Below are positions 18,103 to 27,165 of a DNA stretch of 64,000 bases, in pieces (the first letter of the stretch is position 1; each line of letters opens with the position of its first letter). The notes beneath the pieces are model-generated. The model saw only the letters and a list, made by a program, of their open reading frames with translations, made no database searches and was not told the origin of the DNA. This DNA comes from UBA11612 sp964475755 (GTDB lineage: Bacteria; Pseudomonadota; Alphaproteobacteria; Rhodospirillales; Rhodospirillaceae), in NCBI GenBank assembly GCA_964475755.1, contig CAYYXR010000001.1, forward strand, positions 62,001 through 126,000, read 5' to 3'. A program made the translations under genes and the position numbers.

Positions 18103-18546
18103 CTAGCCTTCGGCCTTTTCTTCAGCAGGCGCTTCTTCGGCTGGCGCTTCCTCTGCCGGTGCCTCTGCGGCTTCAGCTTCAGCGGATGCGGCGGCTTCAG
18201 CAGCAGCTTTTGCCGCTTCTTCTGCTTCCTTCATGCGCTCTAGCGTTTTCGCGCGCGGTTTATCTTTCTTGGTTTGGGTCGGGATAGCCGGCGCTTCCGC
18301 TAAACCGATCTTGGACAAAAGGCGCTGCACGCGATCGGTCGGTTTCGCACCTACGCTCATCCAATGCTTGATGCGGTCTTCCTTTATGATCAAGCGGTCT
18401 TTGTGATCGTGAGGAAGACGCGGGTCGTGCGTACCGACGCGTTCAATGAAACGGCCGTCCCGAGGCGAACGTGAATCCGCAACAACCAAACGATAGAACG
18501 GGGCTTTTTTCGCGCCGCCGCGCGACAATCTGATTTTTAAAGACAT
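18103..18546 (-). CDS. rpsP: 30S ribosomal protein S16 with long acidic tail
   Basis: Residues 1-85 are a standard S16: KIRLSRGGAKKAPFYRLVVADSRSPRDGRFIE and the GAKPTDRVQRLLSK segment. Residues about 90-147 form an Ala/Glu-rich tail ending with three APAEE repeats. Most S16 proteins are 80-90 residues; Ala/Glu tails are known in some alphaproteobacteria. Located between ffh (50 bp) and rimM. Confidence 0.95.
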   Translation of the reverse strand: MSLKIRLSRGGAKKAPFYRLVVADSRSPRDGRFIERVGTHDPRLPHDHKDRLIIKEDRIKHWMSVGAKPTDRVQRLLSKIGLAEAPAIPTQTKKDKPRAKTLERMKEAEEAAKAAAEAAASAEAEAAEAPAEEAPAEEAPAEEKAEG

Positions 18547-18596
18547 ATGAAAGTTCTCTCCTTTGTTTAAAACCGTAATTCGTTGAATATGTGAAT

Positions 18597-20006
18597 TTAT
18601 CTGCGTCCGATCGGAGGTCCGCCTGGACGCGGCAAGCCTCCGCCAAGACCACCCATCATTCCGCCGCCGCCCATCATGCTGGCAAGCGCGCCCGGACCGC
18701 CCATCTTCTTCATGCGCTTCATCATGGTTTCCATCTGCTGGTGTTGTTTCAGCAGCTTGTTGACGTCGGAAACCGCAACGCCCGATCCGGCGGCGATGCG
18801 CTGTTTACGCGAAGCCTTTATGAGGTTCGGCGCGCGGCGTTCTTTCGGCGTCATAGATTGAATGATCGCCTCTTGGCGCTTGAAGGTCTTGGGATCCAGC
18901 TTGGCGTCCTTGACCTGTTTCATCGCTTTGCCGAGCCCTGGAATAAGTCCCATCAAGCTGTTCATATCGCCCATGCGCTGAATCTGCTGAAGCTGCGCAA
19001 GCATGTCATTGAGATCGAACTTGCCTTCAGCCATGCGCGCGGCGAGTTTTTCCGCCTTTTCCTGGTCGATGGTTTCAACGGCTTTTTCAACAAGACTGAC
19101 CACGTCGCCCATGCCGAGAATACGTCCGGCAATACGCGAGGGATTGAACACATCGATGGCATCGACCTTTTCACCGACGCCGATGTATTTGATGGGACAG
19201 CCGGTGACCGCACGCATAGATAAAGCCGCGCCGCCGCGGGCGTCGCCGTCTACGCGCGTCAGCACGATGCCGGTAATGCCGATCTTTTCATTGAAGGTCT
19301 TTGCCGTTGTGACCGCGTCCTGACCGACCATCGCATCGGTCACCAAAAGCGCTTCATGCGGCTTGACGATGTCGCGCACGCCGGCGACTTCGGCCATCAT
19401 CTGTTCATCAATGGTCAAACGTCCGGCGGTATCGAAAATCACGACGTCGAACACGCCGCGCTTGGCTTCATCCATTCCGCGCTTGGCGATGTCGAGCGGC
19501 TTTTGACCCTCGACGATGGGCAGCGTGATAACGTTGACTTGCTTGCCGAGTATGGCGAGTTGTTCTTGCGCAGCGGGACGGTAGGTGTCGAGAGACACCA
19601 TTAGCACGCGTTTCTTGTCTTTGCTTTGGAGGCGGTGCGCAATCTTCGCGGTCGTTGTCGTTTTACCCGAGCCTTGCAGACCGACCATCAACACCGGCAC
19701 CGGCGCGGGCGCTGCGAGATCGAGCCCTTGCGGTGCATCCTCGCCGCCGAGCATCTCAACGAGTTCGTCGTTGACGATTTTGACGACCATCTGGCCCGGT
19801 GTGACCGACTTAACGACGTCCTCACCGACGGCTTTTTCGCTGACATTGGCAATGAAATCTTTCACCACCGGCAGCGCCACGTCCGCTTCCAACAGCGCTA
19901 TGCGTACTTCGCGCATGGCAGCGCTGACGTCGGCTTCCGACAGCGAGCCTCGTCGGGTGAGCTTGCCGAGAACAGCACCAAGCTTATCTGTTAAAGCGTC
20001 AAACAT
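18597..20006 (-). CDS. ffh: Signal recognition particle protein Ffh
   Basis: SRP54 GTPase of 469 residues that binds signal sequences and 4.5S RNA. The N domain is followed by the P-loop GLQGSGKTT at 109-117, DTAGR and TRVDGDARGGAALS. The latter has Arg where most homologues have Lys in TKxDG. The M domain is rich in Met and Gly. First gene of the rpsP operon; a candidate promoter lies 165-193 bases upstream. Its receptor gene ftsY is also in this window. Confidence 0.97.
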   Translation of the reverse strand: MFDALTDKLGAVLGKLTRRGSLSEADVSAAMREVRIALLEADVALPVVKDFIANVSEKAVGEDVVKSVTPGQMVVKIVNDELVEMLGGEDAPQGLDLAAPAPVPVLMVGLQGSGKTTTTAKIAHRLQSKDKKRVLMVSLDTYRPAAQEQLAILGKQVNVITLPIVEGQKPLDIAKRGMDEAKRGVFDVVIFDTAGRLTIDEQMMAEVAGVRDIVKPHEALLVTDAMVGQDAVTTAKTFNEKIGITGIVLTRVDGDARGGAALSMRAVTGCPIKYIGVGEKVDAIDVFNPSRIAGRILGMGDVVSLVEKAVETIDQEKAEKLAARMAEGKFDLNDMLAQLQQIQRMGDMNSLMGLIPGLGKAMKQVKDAKLDPKTFKRQEAIIQSMTPKERRAPNLIKASRKQRIAAGSGVAVSDVNKLLKQHQQMETMMKRMKKMGGPGALASMMGGGGMMGGLGGGLPRPGGPPIGRR

Positions 20007-20170
20007 TCGGTCTCGATCAATCCTGTTTTCAGAGTCCCTTAGGCCAAATGCGTTTCGCGCCAGTGCGCGTATGTTCGCGGACTGGCGGACCCCCTTGGGA
20101 GCAGATGGCCCAAAACTTGCGGGACTCTGTATCGGGCCGCGGACATGGGGAGCGGCCCAAAAGCGCGCGT

Positions 20171-20199
20171 TATCTACGCCCCGGACCTGGAGAAGTCAA
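20171..20199 (-). promoter_or_regulatory. Candidate promoter of the ffh-rpsP-rimM-trmD-rplS operon
   Basis: Minus-strand TTGACT (20194-20199) and TAGATA (20171-20176), spacing 17 bp. It lies in the 303-bp divergent gap between ffh and dapF. I see no further gene or hairpin in that gap. Confidence 0.55.
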
Positions 20200-20309
20200 G
20201 AAAAAGGCCGATAAAGCCTGTTTTCCAGGGTGTTAAGGAGCTGGCGCCTGCCCTGGTCCGGATGTGGGTGCCCTGGACAGGTGTTAGAGCCCCCCATATA
20301 AGGCGCAGC

Positions 20310-21158
20310 ATGGGTACACATATGGCAGACAACGGTGTTCCGTTCCGCAAGATGCACGGCCTAGGCAACGATTTCGTTGTTCTGGACGCCCGTTCGGCTG
20401 CCCTAAATCTGACCGTGGACACCGCCAAGGCTATTGCGAACCGCCGGACAGGGGTTGGCTGCGATCAAATCCTGGTCATGGAACCCCCACGGAACGGCGG
20501 GGATGTTTTCATGGGGATTCGCAATTCCGATGGCGGTGAAGTGGCCAGTTGCGGCAACGGCAGCCGCTGCGTCGCCCGCCTGATTCTCGATGAAACCGGC
20601 AAGAGCGAAGCCGTGCTGGAGACGACGGCCGGACCTGTGGTTGCGCGCGCCACTGAAAACGGCTGGATCGCGGTGGATATGGGCCCTGCCTACGAGACTT
20701 GGTCCGATATTCCGCTGGCGCGCGAAACCGACACGCTGCACCTGCCCATCAGCGAGGGCGCGCTGAGCGATCCCGTGGCCGTGGGCGTCGGCAACCCGCA
20801 TATGGTGTTTTTTGTGAACGACGCCCAGGCCATCAATCTTGCCGATCTCGGTCCAAAGCTTGAGCATCATCCTCTATTTCCCGAGCGAACCAATGTGGAA
20901 GCCGTGCAGGTGATCGACAAAGGGCATTTACGGATGCGCGTGTGGGAACGCGGCGCGGGGATTACCCAGGCTTGCGGCACGGGCGCGTGTGCAACATTGG
21001 TCGCGGCCGTGCGGCGCGGTTTGGCAAATCGCAAAGCCACGATAACCCTGGATGGCGGCGATCTTGAGATCGAATGGCGTGAAGACGGCCATATTATTAT
21101 GACCGGCCCTGCATCAAACGCCTTCACCGGCGTATTGGATAAGAGTTTGCTGTCGTGA
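20310..21158 (+). CDS. dapF: Diaminopimelate epimerase
   Basis: Converts LL- to meso-diaminopimelate for peptidoglycan and lysine. From the chosen ATG the protein has 282 residues, with catalytic C81 in ASCGNGSRC and C222 in ACGTGACATL. KMHGLGNDFVVLD near the start is conserved. The open frame runs 165 bases further upstream, but the start at 20310 has AAGG 8 bases before it and matches family length. The ATG at 20322 is an alternative. Overlaps mtaB by 4 bases. Confidence 0.95.
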   Translation: MGTHMADNGVPFRKMHGLGNDFVVLDARSAALNLTVDTAKAIANRRTGVGCDQILVMEPPRNGGDVFMGIRNSDGGEVASCGNGSRCVARLILDETGKSEAVLETTAGPVVARATENGWIAVDMGPAYETWSDIPLARETDTLHLPISEGALSDPVAVGVGNPHMVFFVNDAQAINLADLGPKLEHHPLFPERTNVEAVQVIDKGHLRMRVWERGAGITQACGTGACATLVAAVRRGLANRKATITLDGGDLEIEWREDGHIIMTGPASNAFTGVLDKSLLS

Positions 21159-22423
21159 CGGCCGTGAAGACATCGGATCAAGGACCGCGCGTCGTCAGCC
21201 TTGGCTGCCGGCTCAATACATATGAATCCGAAGTGATGCGCGGCCATGCGCGAACCGCCGGACTGAACAACGCAATCATCGTCAATACCTGCGCCGTCAC
21301 TAAAGAAGCCGAACGGCAAGGGCTGCAAACGCTGCGCAAGCTTCGCCGCGAAAATCCGGGCGCGCACATCGTTGCAACCGGATGTGCCGTACAATTGAAC
21401 CCGGACAAGTACGCCGGAATGCCCGAGGTGAACCGCGTGCTCGGCAATGAGCACAAGATGAAAGCTGAAAGCTTTCTGCCTGAACTAAGTGAACCTGTAT
21501 TGGTCAGCGACATCATGACCGTGCGCGATACGGCGAACCATCTTGTAGAAGGGTTCGACGGCAGAGCGCGTGCGTTCGTTCAAGTACAGCAGGGCTGCGA
21601 TCATCGCTGCACGTTTTGCATTATCCCGTTCGCACGCGGAAACAACCGCAGCGTCCCGATGGGCCGCATCGCGCAAGAATTGAAGGGTTTGGTCGCGGCG
21701 GGCTACAAAGAAATTGTCATCACCGGTGTGGACATCACCGGATACGGCAGCGATCTGCCCGGCGCGCCGACATTGGGGCAAATGCTGCGCCGTCTATTGA
21801 TGGCGGCACCGGAATTGCCACGGTTGCGACTCTCATCCATCGACCCGGCGGAAGTGGATGAAGACGTATTGCGACTTATCAGCGATGAGCCGCGCCTACT
21901 GCCGCACTTTCATATTTCGGCGCAAGCGGGCGACAATTTGATTCTAAAACGGATGAAACGGCGCCATACGCGCGAGGAAATTCTTTCGTTTTGTAGTCGC
22001 GTGCGCACCTTGCGCCCTGGTGCGGTGTTCGGCGCCGATCTCATTGCGGGATTCCCGACCGAGACGAACGAAATGTTCGACAACACATTACGTCTCGTTG
22101 ACGAAGCCGGCCTGACGTACCTGCACGTGTTTCCCTACTCCATTCGCCAGGGAACACCGGCGGCGCAAATGCCACAGGTCAGCGGCGCTGCGATTAAGGA
22201 ACGTGCCGCGCGTCTGCGCGCAGCGGGAGATGCAGCCGTTGCGGCGTATTTTAAGAGCCAAATTGGTCAAACTGTAGATGTGCTCATGGAACGCGCAGAT
22301 TTGGGCCGCAGCGACCACTATGCACCGGTGTCGTTCGGCAGCGCGGGAACGCCTGGTGAAATTGTCAGAGCCCGTATTACCGGCACGCGCGATAACACTT
22401 TGGTCGGTGAAGCCGTTTCCTAA
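21155..22423 (+). CDS. mtaB: tRNA t6A methylthiotransferase MtaB
   Basis: Radical-SAM methylthiotransferase that makes ms2t6A37 in tRNA. The UPF0004 cluster ligands are C18, C46 and C77. The radical-SAM motif CDHRCTFC has C148, C152 and C155. 422 residues with a C-terminal TRAM-like domain. It starts with GTG overlapping the dapF TGA stop (GTGA), and its TAA overlaps the ftsY ATG by one base, so the three genes are probably translationally coupled. Confidence 0.93.
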   Translation: MTAVKTSDQGPRVVSLGCRLNTYESEVMRGHARTAGLNNAIIVNTCAVTKEAERQGLQTLRKLRRENPGAHIVATGCAVQLNPDKYAGMPEVNRVLGNEHKMKAESFLPELSEPVLVSDIMTVRDTANHLVEGFDGRARAFVQVQQGCDHRCTFCIIPFARGNNRSVPMGRIAQELKGLVAAGYKEIVITGVDITGYGSDLPGAPTLGQMLRRLLMAAPELPRLRLSSIDPAEVDEDVLRLISDEPRLLPHFHISAQAGDNLILKRMKRRHTREEILSFCSRVRTLRPGAVFGADLIAGFPTETNEMFDNTLRLVDEAGLTYLHVFPYSIRQGTPAAQMPQVSGAAIKERAARLRAAGDAAVAAYFKSQIGQTVDVLMERADLGRSDHYAPVSFGSAGTPGEIVRARITGTRDNTLVGEAVS

Positions 22424-23406
22424 TGTCGACGTTAAGAGATCAATTACCGGGCGGCGGCGCGCCCGATATCACACCTGAAAGTAAAGGCGGATGGTTCAGC
22501 CGCCTAAAAGGCGGACTTAGCAAGTCTTCCTCGCGGCTCGTCTCCGGAATTTCCGATATCGTCACCAAGCGCAAACTGGATGACGCCGCCCTGACTGAAC
22601 TGGAAGACCTGCTGATCACGGCGGACATGGGCGGCGCTACAGCCGCGAAACTTGTCGCCGCGATCGCAGACACGCGCTTTGGCAAGGAAGTGAGCGGCGA
22701 CGAAATCCGAGAAGCTCTAGCGACCGAAATCACGAAGGTACTCGAACCCGTCACGCTGCCTTTTCACATCGACGGATCGAAAAAACCGTTCGTGATCCTT
22801 GTGGTGGGCGTGAACGGCGCCGGCAAAACCACCACCATCGGCAAACTCGCGCAGCATTTGCGCGGCGACGGCTTGAAAGCTTCGATGGCGGCGGGCGACA
22901 CGTTCCGCGCAGCGGCCGTGGAGCAATTGAAAGTATGGGGCCAGCGCACCGGCAGCCCGGTGATCGCGCGCGACACCGGCGCGGATGCGGCCAGTCTTGC
23001 CTTTGATGCCTTAACCGAGGCCCGCAAGCGCGGCGATGACGTGCTTTTGGTGGACACCGCCGGGCGCCTTCAAAACAAAGACGCGTTGATGGCCGAGCTT
23101 CAGAAAATCGTACGAGTCATTAAGAAAGTGGATAACGAGGCGCCGCACGCGACGCTTCTGGTTCTGGACGCAACCGTGGGGCAGAACGCGCACTCGCAGG
23201 TGGAAATTTTTAAGCAGATGTCCGGTGTCACGGGTTTAGTGATGACCAAGTTGGACGGCACGGCCAAGGGCGGCGTGGTTGTTGCCCTGGCCGAAAAATT
23301 CAAACTGCCGGTGTACTATGTGGGCGTGGGTGAAAGCGCCGACGATCTGCGCCCCTTTACGGCGCGAAACTTCGCGCGCGGCCTTATGGGGCTTGACGTC
23401 AGATAG
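22423..23406 (+). CDS. ftsY: Signal recognition particle receptor FtsY
   Basis: SRP receptor GTPase, 327 residues. P-loop GVNGAGKT at 129-136, DTFRAAAVEQLKVW, DTAGR and TKLDGTAKGG are present. The N-terminal acidic A domain of E. coli FtsY is replaced by a short Gly/Ser/Lys-rich stretch, as is common in alphaproteobacteria. Last gene of dapF-mtaB-ftsY; it converges on the amidotransferase gene. Confidence 0.96.
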   Translation: MSTLRDQLPGGGAPDITPESKGGWFSRLKGGLSKSSSRLVSGISDIVTKRKLDDAALTELEDLLITADMGGATAAKLVAAIADTRFGKEVSGDEIREALATEITKVLEPVTLPFHIDGSKKPFVILVVGVNGAGKTTTIGKLAQHLRGDGLKASMAAGDTFRAAAVEQLKVWGQRTGSPVIARDTGADAASLAFDALTEARKRGDDVLLVDTAGRLQNKDALMAELQKIVRVIKKVDNEAPHATLLVLDATVGQNAHSQVEIFKQMSGVTGLVMTKLDGTAKGGVVVALAEKFKLPVYYVGVGESADDLRPFTARNFARGLMGLDVR

Positions 23407-23416
23407 CTGACGTAAA

Positions 23417-24124
23417 CTAAAACCCGAGTTTATCGAGCCATTCGTTGAAACACAGACGGCCCTGCCGTTCGAGGTCAGCGCCGTAGCGCTTCGTGTCCGC
23501 ACGAAGCTGAGAGACATTGGTATCCGAGGCGGAATTGATCTCCACCGTGTGTCCAATGAACCAATGCTCAAGATCCTTCGCGCGCACTTCGGGATGACAC
23601 TGAAAGGCGAGAGTCCCCGAACCCCAACTGAAAGCTTGGTGAGGACAAGCCTCGGTGCTTGCAAGAAGCACCGCGTCGTCAGGCAGGTCAAACGTATCGC
23701 CATGCCAGTGCAGCATGAAGCAATGTTCAGCGTTCAGGTGGTGCACCGGAGACGTGTGACCGGCACCGGAAAGCAAGATCGGTTTCCAGCCAATTTCCTT
23801 CTCTTGCGCAGGATAAACCGCTGCACCAAGCGCGCGGGCAATGAGCTGGGCGCCTAAGCAAATGCCGAGGGTAGGTTTGTCGGCGGCTAACCTCTGCTTT
23901 ATGGCAGCGATTTCCGGCGTAAGAAACGGATAGTCCGCTTCATCATTTACGCCTATTGGCCCACCGAGAACGACAAGAAGGTCTGGTTCTAGCGCGTCAA
24001 CATCCGTCCAATCCGCAACGGGCGCTTCTATGTATGAAACGTCCCAATGACGCGCGGCAAAAACGTCTTCCAGTACCCCGAGAGTCTCGAAGCTGACATG
24101 ACGGATGGCGTGGATGGATGGCAT
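23417..24124 (-). CDS. Class I glutamine amidotransferase-like protein
   Basis: A 235-residue stand-alone GATase1 domain of the GMP-synthase-like group. The nucleophile is C89 in GICLGAQLIARALG, and the His-Glu pair is in FQCHPEVRAKDLEHW. VVLGGPIGVNDE near 51-62 forms the oxyanion region. Such proteins may release ammonia from glutamine or act as gamma-glutamyl hydrolases. Its partner is not evident. It follows secA by 23 bp on the same strand. Confidence 0.82.
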   Translation of the reverse strand: MPSIHAIRHVSFETLGVLEDVFAARHWDVSYIEAPVADWTDVDALEPDLLVVLGGPIGVNDEADYPFLTPEIAAIKQRLAADKPTLGICLGAQLIARALGAAVYPAQEKEIGWKPILLSGAGHTSPVHHLNAEHCFMLHWHGDTFDLPDDAVLLASTEACPHQAFSWGSGTLAFQCHPEVRAKDLEHWFIGHTVEINSASDTNVSQLRADTKRYGADLERQGRLCFNEWLDKLGF

Positions 24125-24147
24125 GGCGTTGAGGTGTGCTACTGCGC

Positions 24148-26877
24148 CTATGCGACTTCTTCGACCTTGCCGTGACAGTGCTTGAACTTTTTACCGGACC
24201 CGCACGGACAAGCCTCGTTGCGCGAAACCTTGCCCCAAGTTGACGGATCATTCGGGTTGCGGGCGTTGGGTTCAACGCGCGGCAATGATCGTTGACCGGG
24301 AGCGCCTTGAGCAGATTCACCGGATCCAATACTTTGTTGGGCATCCTGCTTGACCGCTTGCATTTGTGGCGCTTTCGGCCTCAGGTCTTCGGGAGCCGGT
24401 TCGCGTCGCAGCTCGACACGCGATAGCACGCCCGTGACACGCTGGCGAAGACCGGTGAGCAAGGCCTCGAACATGTCGAAGGATTCGCGCTGGTATTCCA
24501 GAAGCGGCGTTTTCTGGCCGAATGCACGCAAATTGACGGCTTGCTTGAGCATGTCCAGCTGCGCCAAATGATCGCGCCAGCCTTGATCTATCATCTGCAA
24601 TACAAGGCTCTTCTCCACGCGGCGCATCATATCCGTACCTATCGCAGATTTTTTCGCATCTATCCTTGAGTCCGATGCCTGAGTGATGCGCTCGCGAATT
24701 TCTTGATCGGCGATACCTTCCTCGCCCGCCCATTCGGTCAGCGGCAGATCGAGGTTTAACAGCCTTATGCATTCCTCATGCAATCCTGGAATATCCCATT
24801 CTTCATGCATGGCGTTTTCGGGAATGAATTTTGAAACCAATTCATCGATCACGTCATGGCGCATGTCGGTGACGAGCTCGGACACTTCTTCCGCTTGCAT
24901 GACGTCACGCCGTTGTTCGAAAATAATGCGGCGTTGATCGTTCATCACATCGTCGTATTGAAGCAACGTTTTGCGAACATCAAAGTTTCGTGCTTCGACT
25001 TTCTGTTGAGCTTTCTCGATGGCTTTGTTGACCCAGGGGTGACTGATCGGCTCACCGGGTTGCAAGCCCAAGCGCTGAAGAACGGAGTCCATGCGGTCGG
25101 ACCCGAAAATCCGCATAAGATCGTCTTGCAGCGAGAGATAAAATTTCGAACCGCCCGGATCTCCCTGGCGGCCCGAACGCCCGCGCAACTGGTTGTCGAT
25201 GCGCCGGCTTTCATGACGCTCCGTGCCGACGACGTATAATCCACCCGCTTCCAGCGCGATTCGCTTTTTCTCCTCAACATCCTTGCGGATGACGTCCTTT
25301 TCTTCTTCGCTGAGTTCGCGATCCTTCGCCATTTCATCCTGGGTGATTCGGTAATCGGCATTGCCGCCCAGCTGAATGTCGGTACCACGGCCGGCCATAT
25401 TGGTGGCAATGGTGACCGCACCCGGAACACCGGCCTGAGCGATGATATAGGCTTCTTGTTCGTGATATTTCGCGTTGAGAACCTGCGGTTTGATCTTATT
25501 TTTCTTCCGTAGAATCTCGGCAATCTTTTCTGATTTTTCGATTGATACCGTACCAACGAGCACTGGTTGTTTGCGCTCATAGCATTCGGCAATCAATTCA
25601 ACGATGGCGTCGTATTTCTCGTCCGCCGTCCGGTAGACTTCGTCGTGCTCGTCTTTGCGTGCACGGGGCAGGTTCGGCGGCACCTCTACGACGTTTAATC
25701 CGTAGATCTGACCGAACTCTTCTTCCTCGGTCATCGCCGTTCCGGTCATGCCGGACAATTTCGGATACATCCGGAAATAATTTTGAAAGGTGATTGAAGC
25801 AAGCGTTTGGTTCTCGTTTTGAACCTCAACACCTTCTTTGGCTTCGATAGCTTGATGCAACCCTTCGGACAGACGGCGCCCTTCCATAACCCGGCCGGTA
25901 AACTCGTCGATTAGCTGCACCTTGCCGTCGCGCAAAAGATAATGAACATCGCGCGTAAAAAGGTGATGGGCACGCAAAGCCTGATTGAGGTGATGGACCA
26001 GAGAGATGTTGTGAAGATCATACAGCGCACCTTCCGTGAGGATGCCGTGCTCACGCAGCAGTTCTTCGGCGTATTCCGTACCGGAATCGGTATATGTAAT
26101 GGAGCGCTGTTTTTCGTCTTTTTCGAAATGCTCTTCGTTCAGATGAGGAATGATCTTGTCGACCCTATCGTAAAGATCCGTACGGTCTTGTCCCGGACCG
26201 GAAATGATAAGCGGCGTCCGCGCTTCGTCGATAAGGATTGAGTCAACTTCATCCACGATTGCAAAATTGAAATCGCGTTGGACCATATCTTCCATCGCGT
26301 ACTTCATGTTATCGCGCAGATAATCGAATCCAAGCTCGTTATTGGTGCCGTAGGTTACATCGCATGCATAGGCCGCGCGGCGATCGGCATCGGTGAGTCC
26401 GCCCTGAATGCACCCAACCGTTAAACCGAGGAATCGGTAAATCTGGCCCATCCACTCGGCGTCGCGTTTTGCCAGGTAGTCGTTGACGGTAACAACATGA
26501 ACACCCTTTTCGCCGAGCGCGTTCAAATAAACAGGCAAGGTGGCGACGAGCGTCTTACCTTCACCGGTTCCCATTTCCGCAATCATGCCCCGGTGCAGCA
26601 CGACGCCGCCCATGAGCTGCACATCGAAATGGCGCTGCTTTAATGTGCGTTTCGCGGCCTCCCGCACTGTGGCGAAAGCGTCGACAAGAATGTCATCAAC
26701 AGTTTCGCCGTCCTTAAGGCGTTGGCGCAGCCACTTGGTGCGGTCACGCAAGGCAGAGTCCTCAAGATCCTCGACCTCAGCTTCTTTGGCGTTGATAGCG
26801 CTTACAATAGGAAGAAGGGATTTTATGAAACGGTCGTTGCGCGACCCAAAGAGGCGTTTGGCGATAGCGCCGATCAT
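24148..26877 (-). CDS. secA: Preprotein translocase ATPase SecA
   Basis: The motor of the Sec pathway, 909 residues. Walker A GTGEGKT is at 103-109, DEVDSILIDEARTPLIISG follows, and helicase motif region 2 holds ATNMAGRGTDIQLGG. The C-terminus has the zinc-binding, SecB-contacting motif CPCGSGKKFKHCHG. A good candidate promoter lies 72-100 bases upstream. Ends in TAG. Confidence 0.98.
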   Translation of the reverse strand: MIGAIAKRLFGSRNDRFIKSLLPIVSAINAKEAEVEDLEDSALRDRTKWLRQRLKDGETVDDILVDAFATVREAAKRTLKQRHFDVQLMGGVVLHRGMIAEMGTGEGKTLVATLPVYLNALGEKGVHVVTVNDYLAKRDAEWMGQIYRFLGLTVGCIQGGLTDADRRAAYACDVTYGTNNELGFDYLRDNMKYAMEDMVQRDFNFAIVDEVDSILIDEARTPLIISGPGQDRTDLYDRVDKIIPHLNEEHFEKDEKQRSITYTDSGTEYAEELLREHGILTEGALYDLHNISLVHHLNQALRAHHLFTRDVHYLLRDGKVQLIDEFTGRVMEGRRLSEGLHQAIEAKEGVEVQNENQTLASITFQNYFRMYPKLSGMTGTAMTEEEEFGQIYGLNVVEVPPNLPRARKDEHDEVYRTADEKYDAIVELIAECYERKQPVLVGTVSIEKSEKIAEILRKKNKIKPQVLNAKYHEQEAYIIAQAGVPGAVTIATNMAGRGTDIQLGGNADYRITQDEMAKDRELSEEEKDVIRKDVEEKKRIALEAGGLYVVGTERHESRRIDNQLRGRSGRQGDPGGSKFYLSLQDDLMRIFGSDRMDSVLQRLGLQPGEPISHPWVNKAIEKAQQKVEARNFDVRKTLLQYDDVMNDQRRIIFEQRRDVMQAEEVSELVTDMRHDVIDELVSKFIPENAMHEEWDIPGLHEECIRLLNLDLPLTEWAGEEGIADQEIRERITQASDSRIDAKKSAIGTDMMRRVEKSLVLQMIDQGWRDHLAQLDMLKQAVNLRAFGQKTPLLEYQRESFDMFEALLTGLRQRVTGVLSRVELRREPAPEDLRPKAPQMQAVKQDAQQSIGSGESAQGAPGQRSLPRVEPNARNPNDPSTWGKVSRNEACPCGSGKKFKHCHGKVEEVA

Positions 26878-26948
26878 CGAGACCTCGAAGGAATGTTTAG
26901 ACCGCGCATATTGAGCGGGCCTTTGATGGCGAGAAGCATGTGGCGAAA

Positions 26949-26977
26949 CAGATAGAAGTCCGATGGGGTGAAGTCAA
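26949..26977 (-). promoter_or_regulatory. Candidate secA promoter
   Basis: Minus-strand TTGACT (26972-26977) and TATCTG (26949-26954) with 17 bp spacing; the -35 extends as TTGACTTCAC, identical to the sdh candidate over 10 bases. The rest of the 288-bp gap to argJ shows nothing clear. Confidence 0.6.
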
Positions 26978-27165
26978 CGACAGGCCATCAAAATTCCGCC
27001 GATGGCATTGATATTTCTTCATTTTGAGACCCATTTCGTACACTTGGTCGAAAGTCGCAAACCCAACAGAGCCTTACATCGCCGCGAGAGCGCTTGTTCG
27101 CCCATGCCGGTTATGTCATTGAAGCGCAGCAATTTTTCGTCTTGTCCAGGCATGTATGGCGCGAA

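Noticed and set aside
20145..20309. Upstream extension of dapF
   Set aside because: Residues before the ATG at 20310 do not resemble DapF and cover the ffh promoter candidate.
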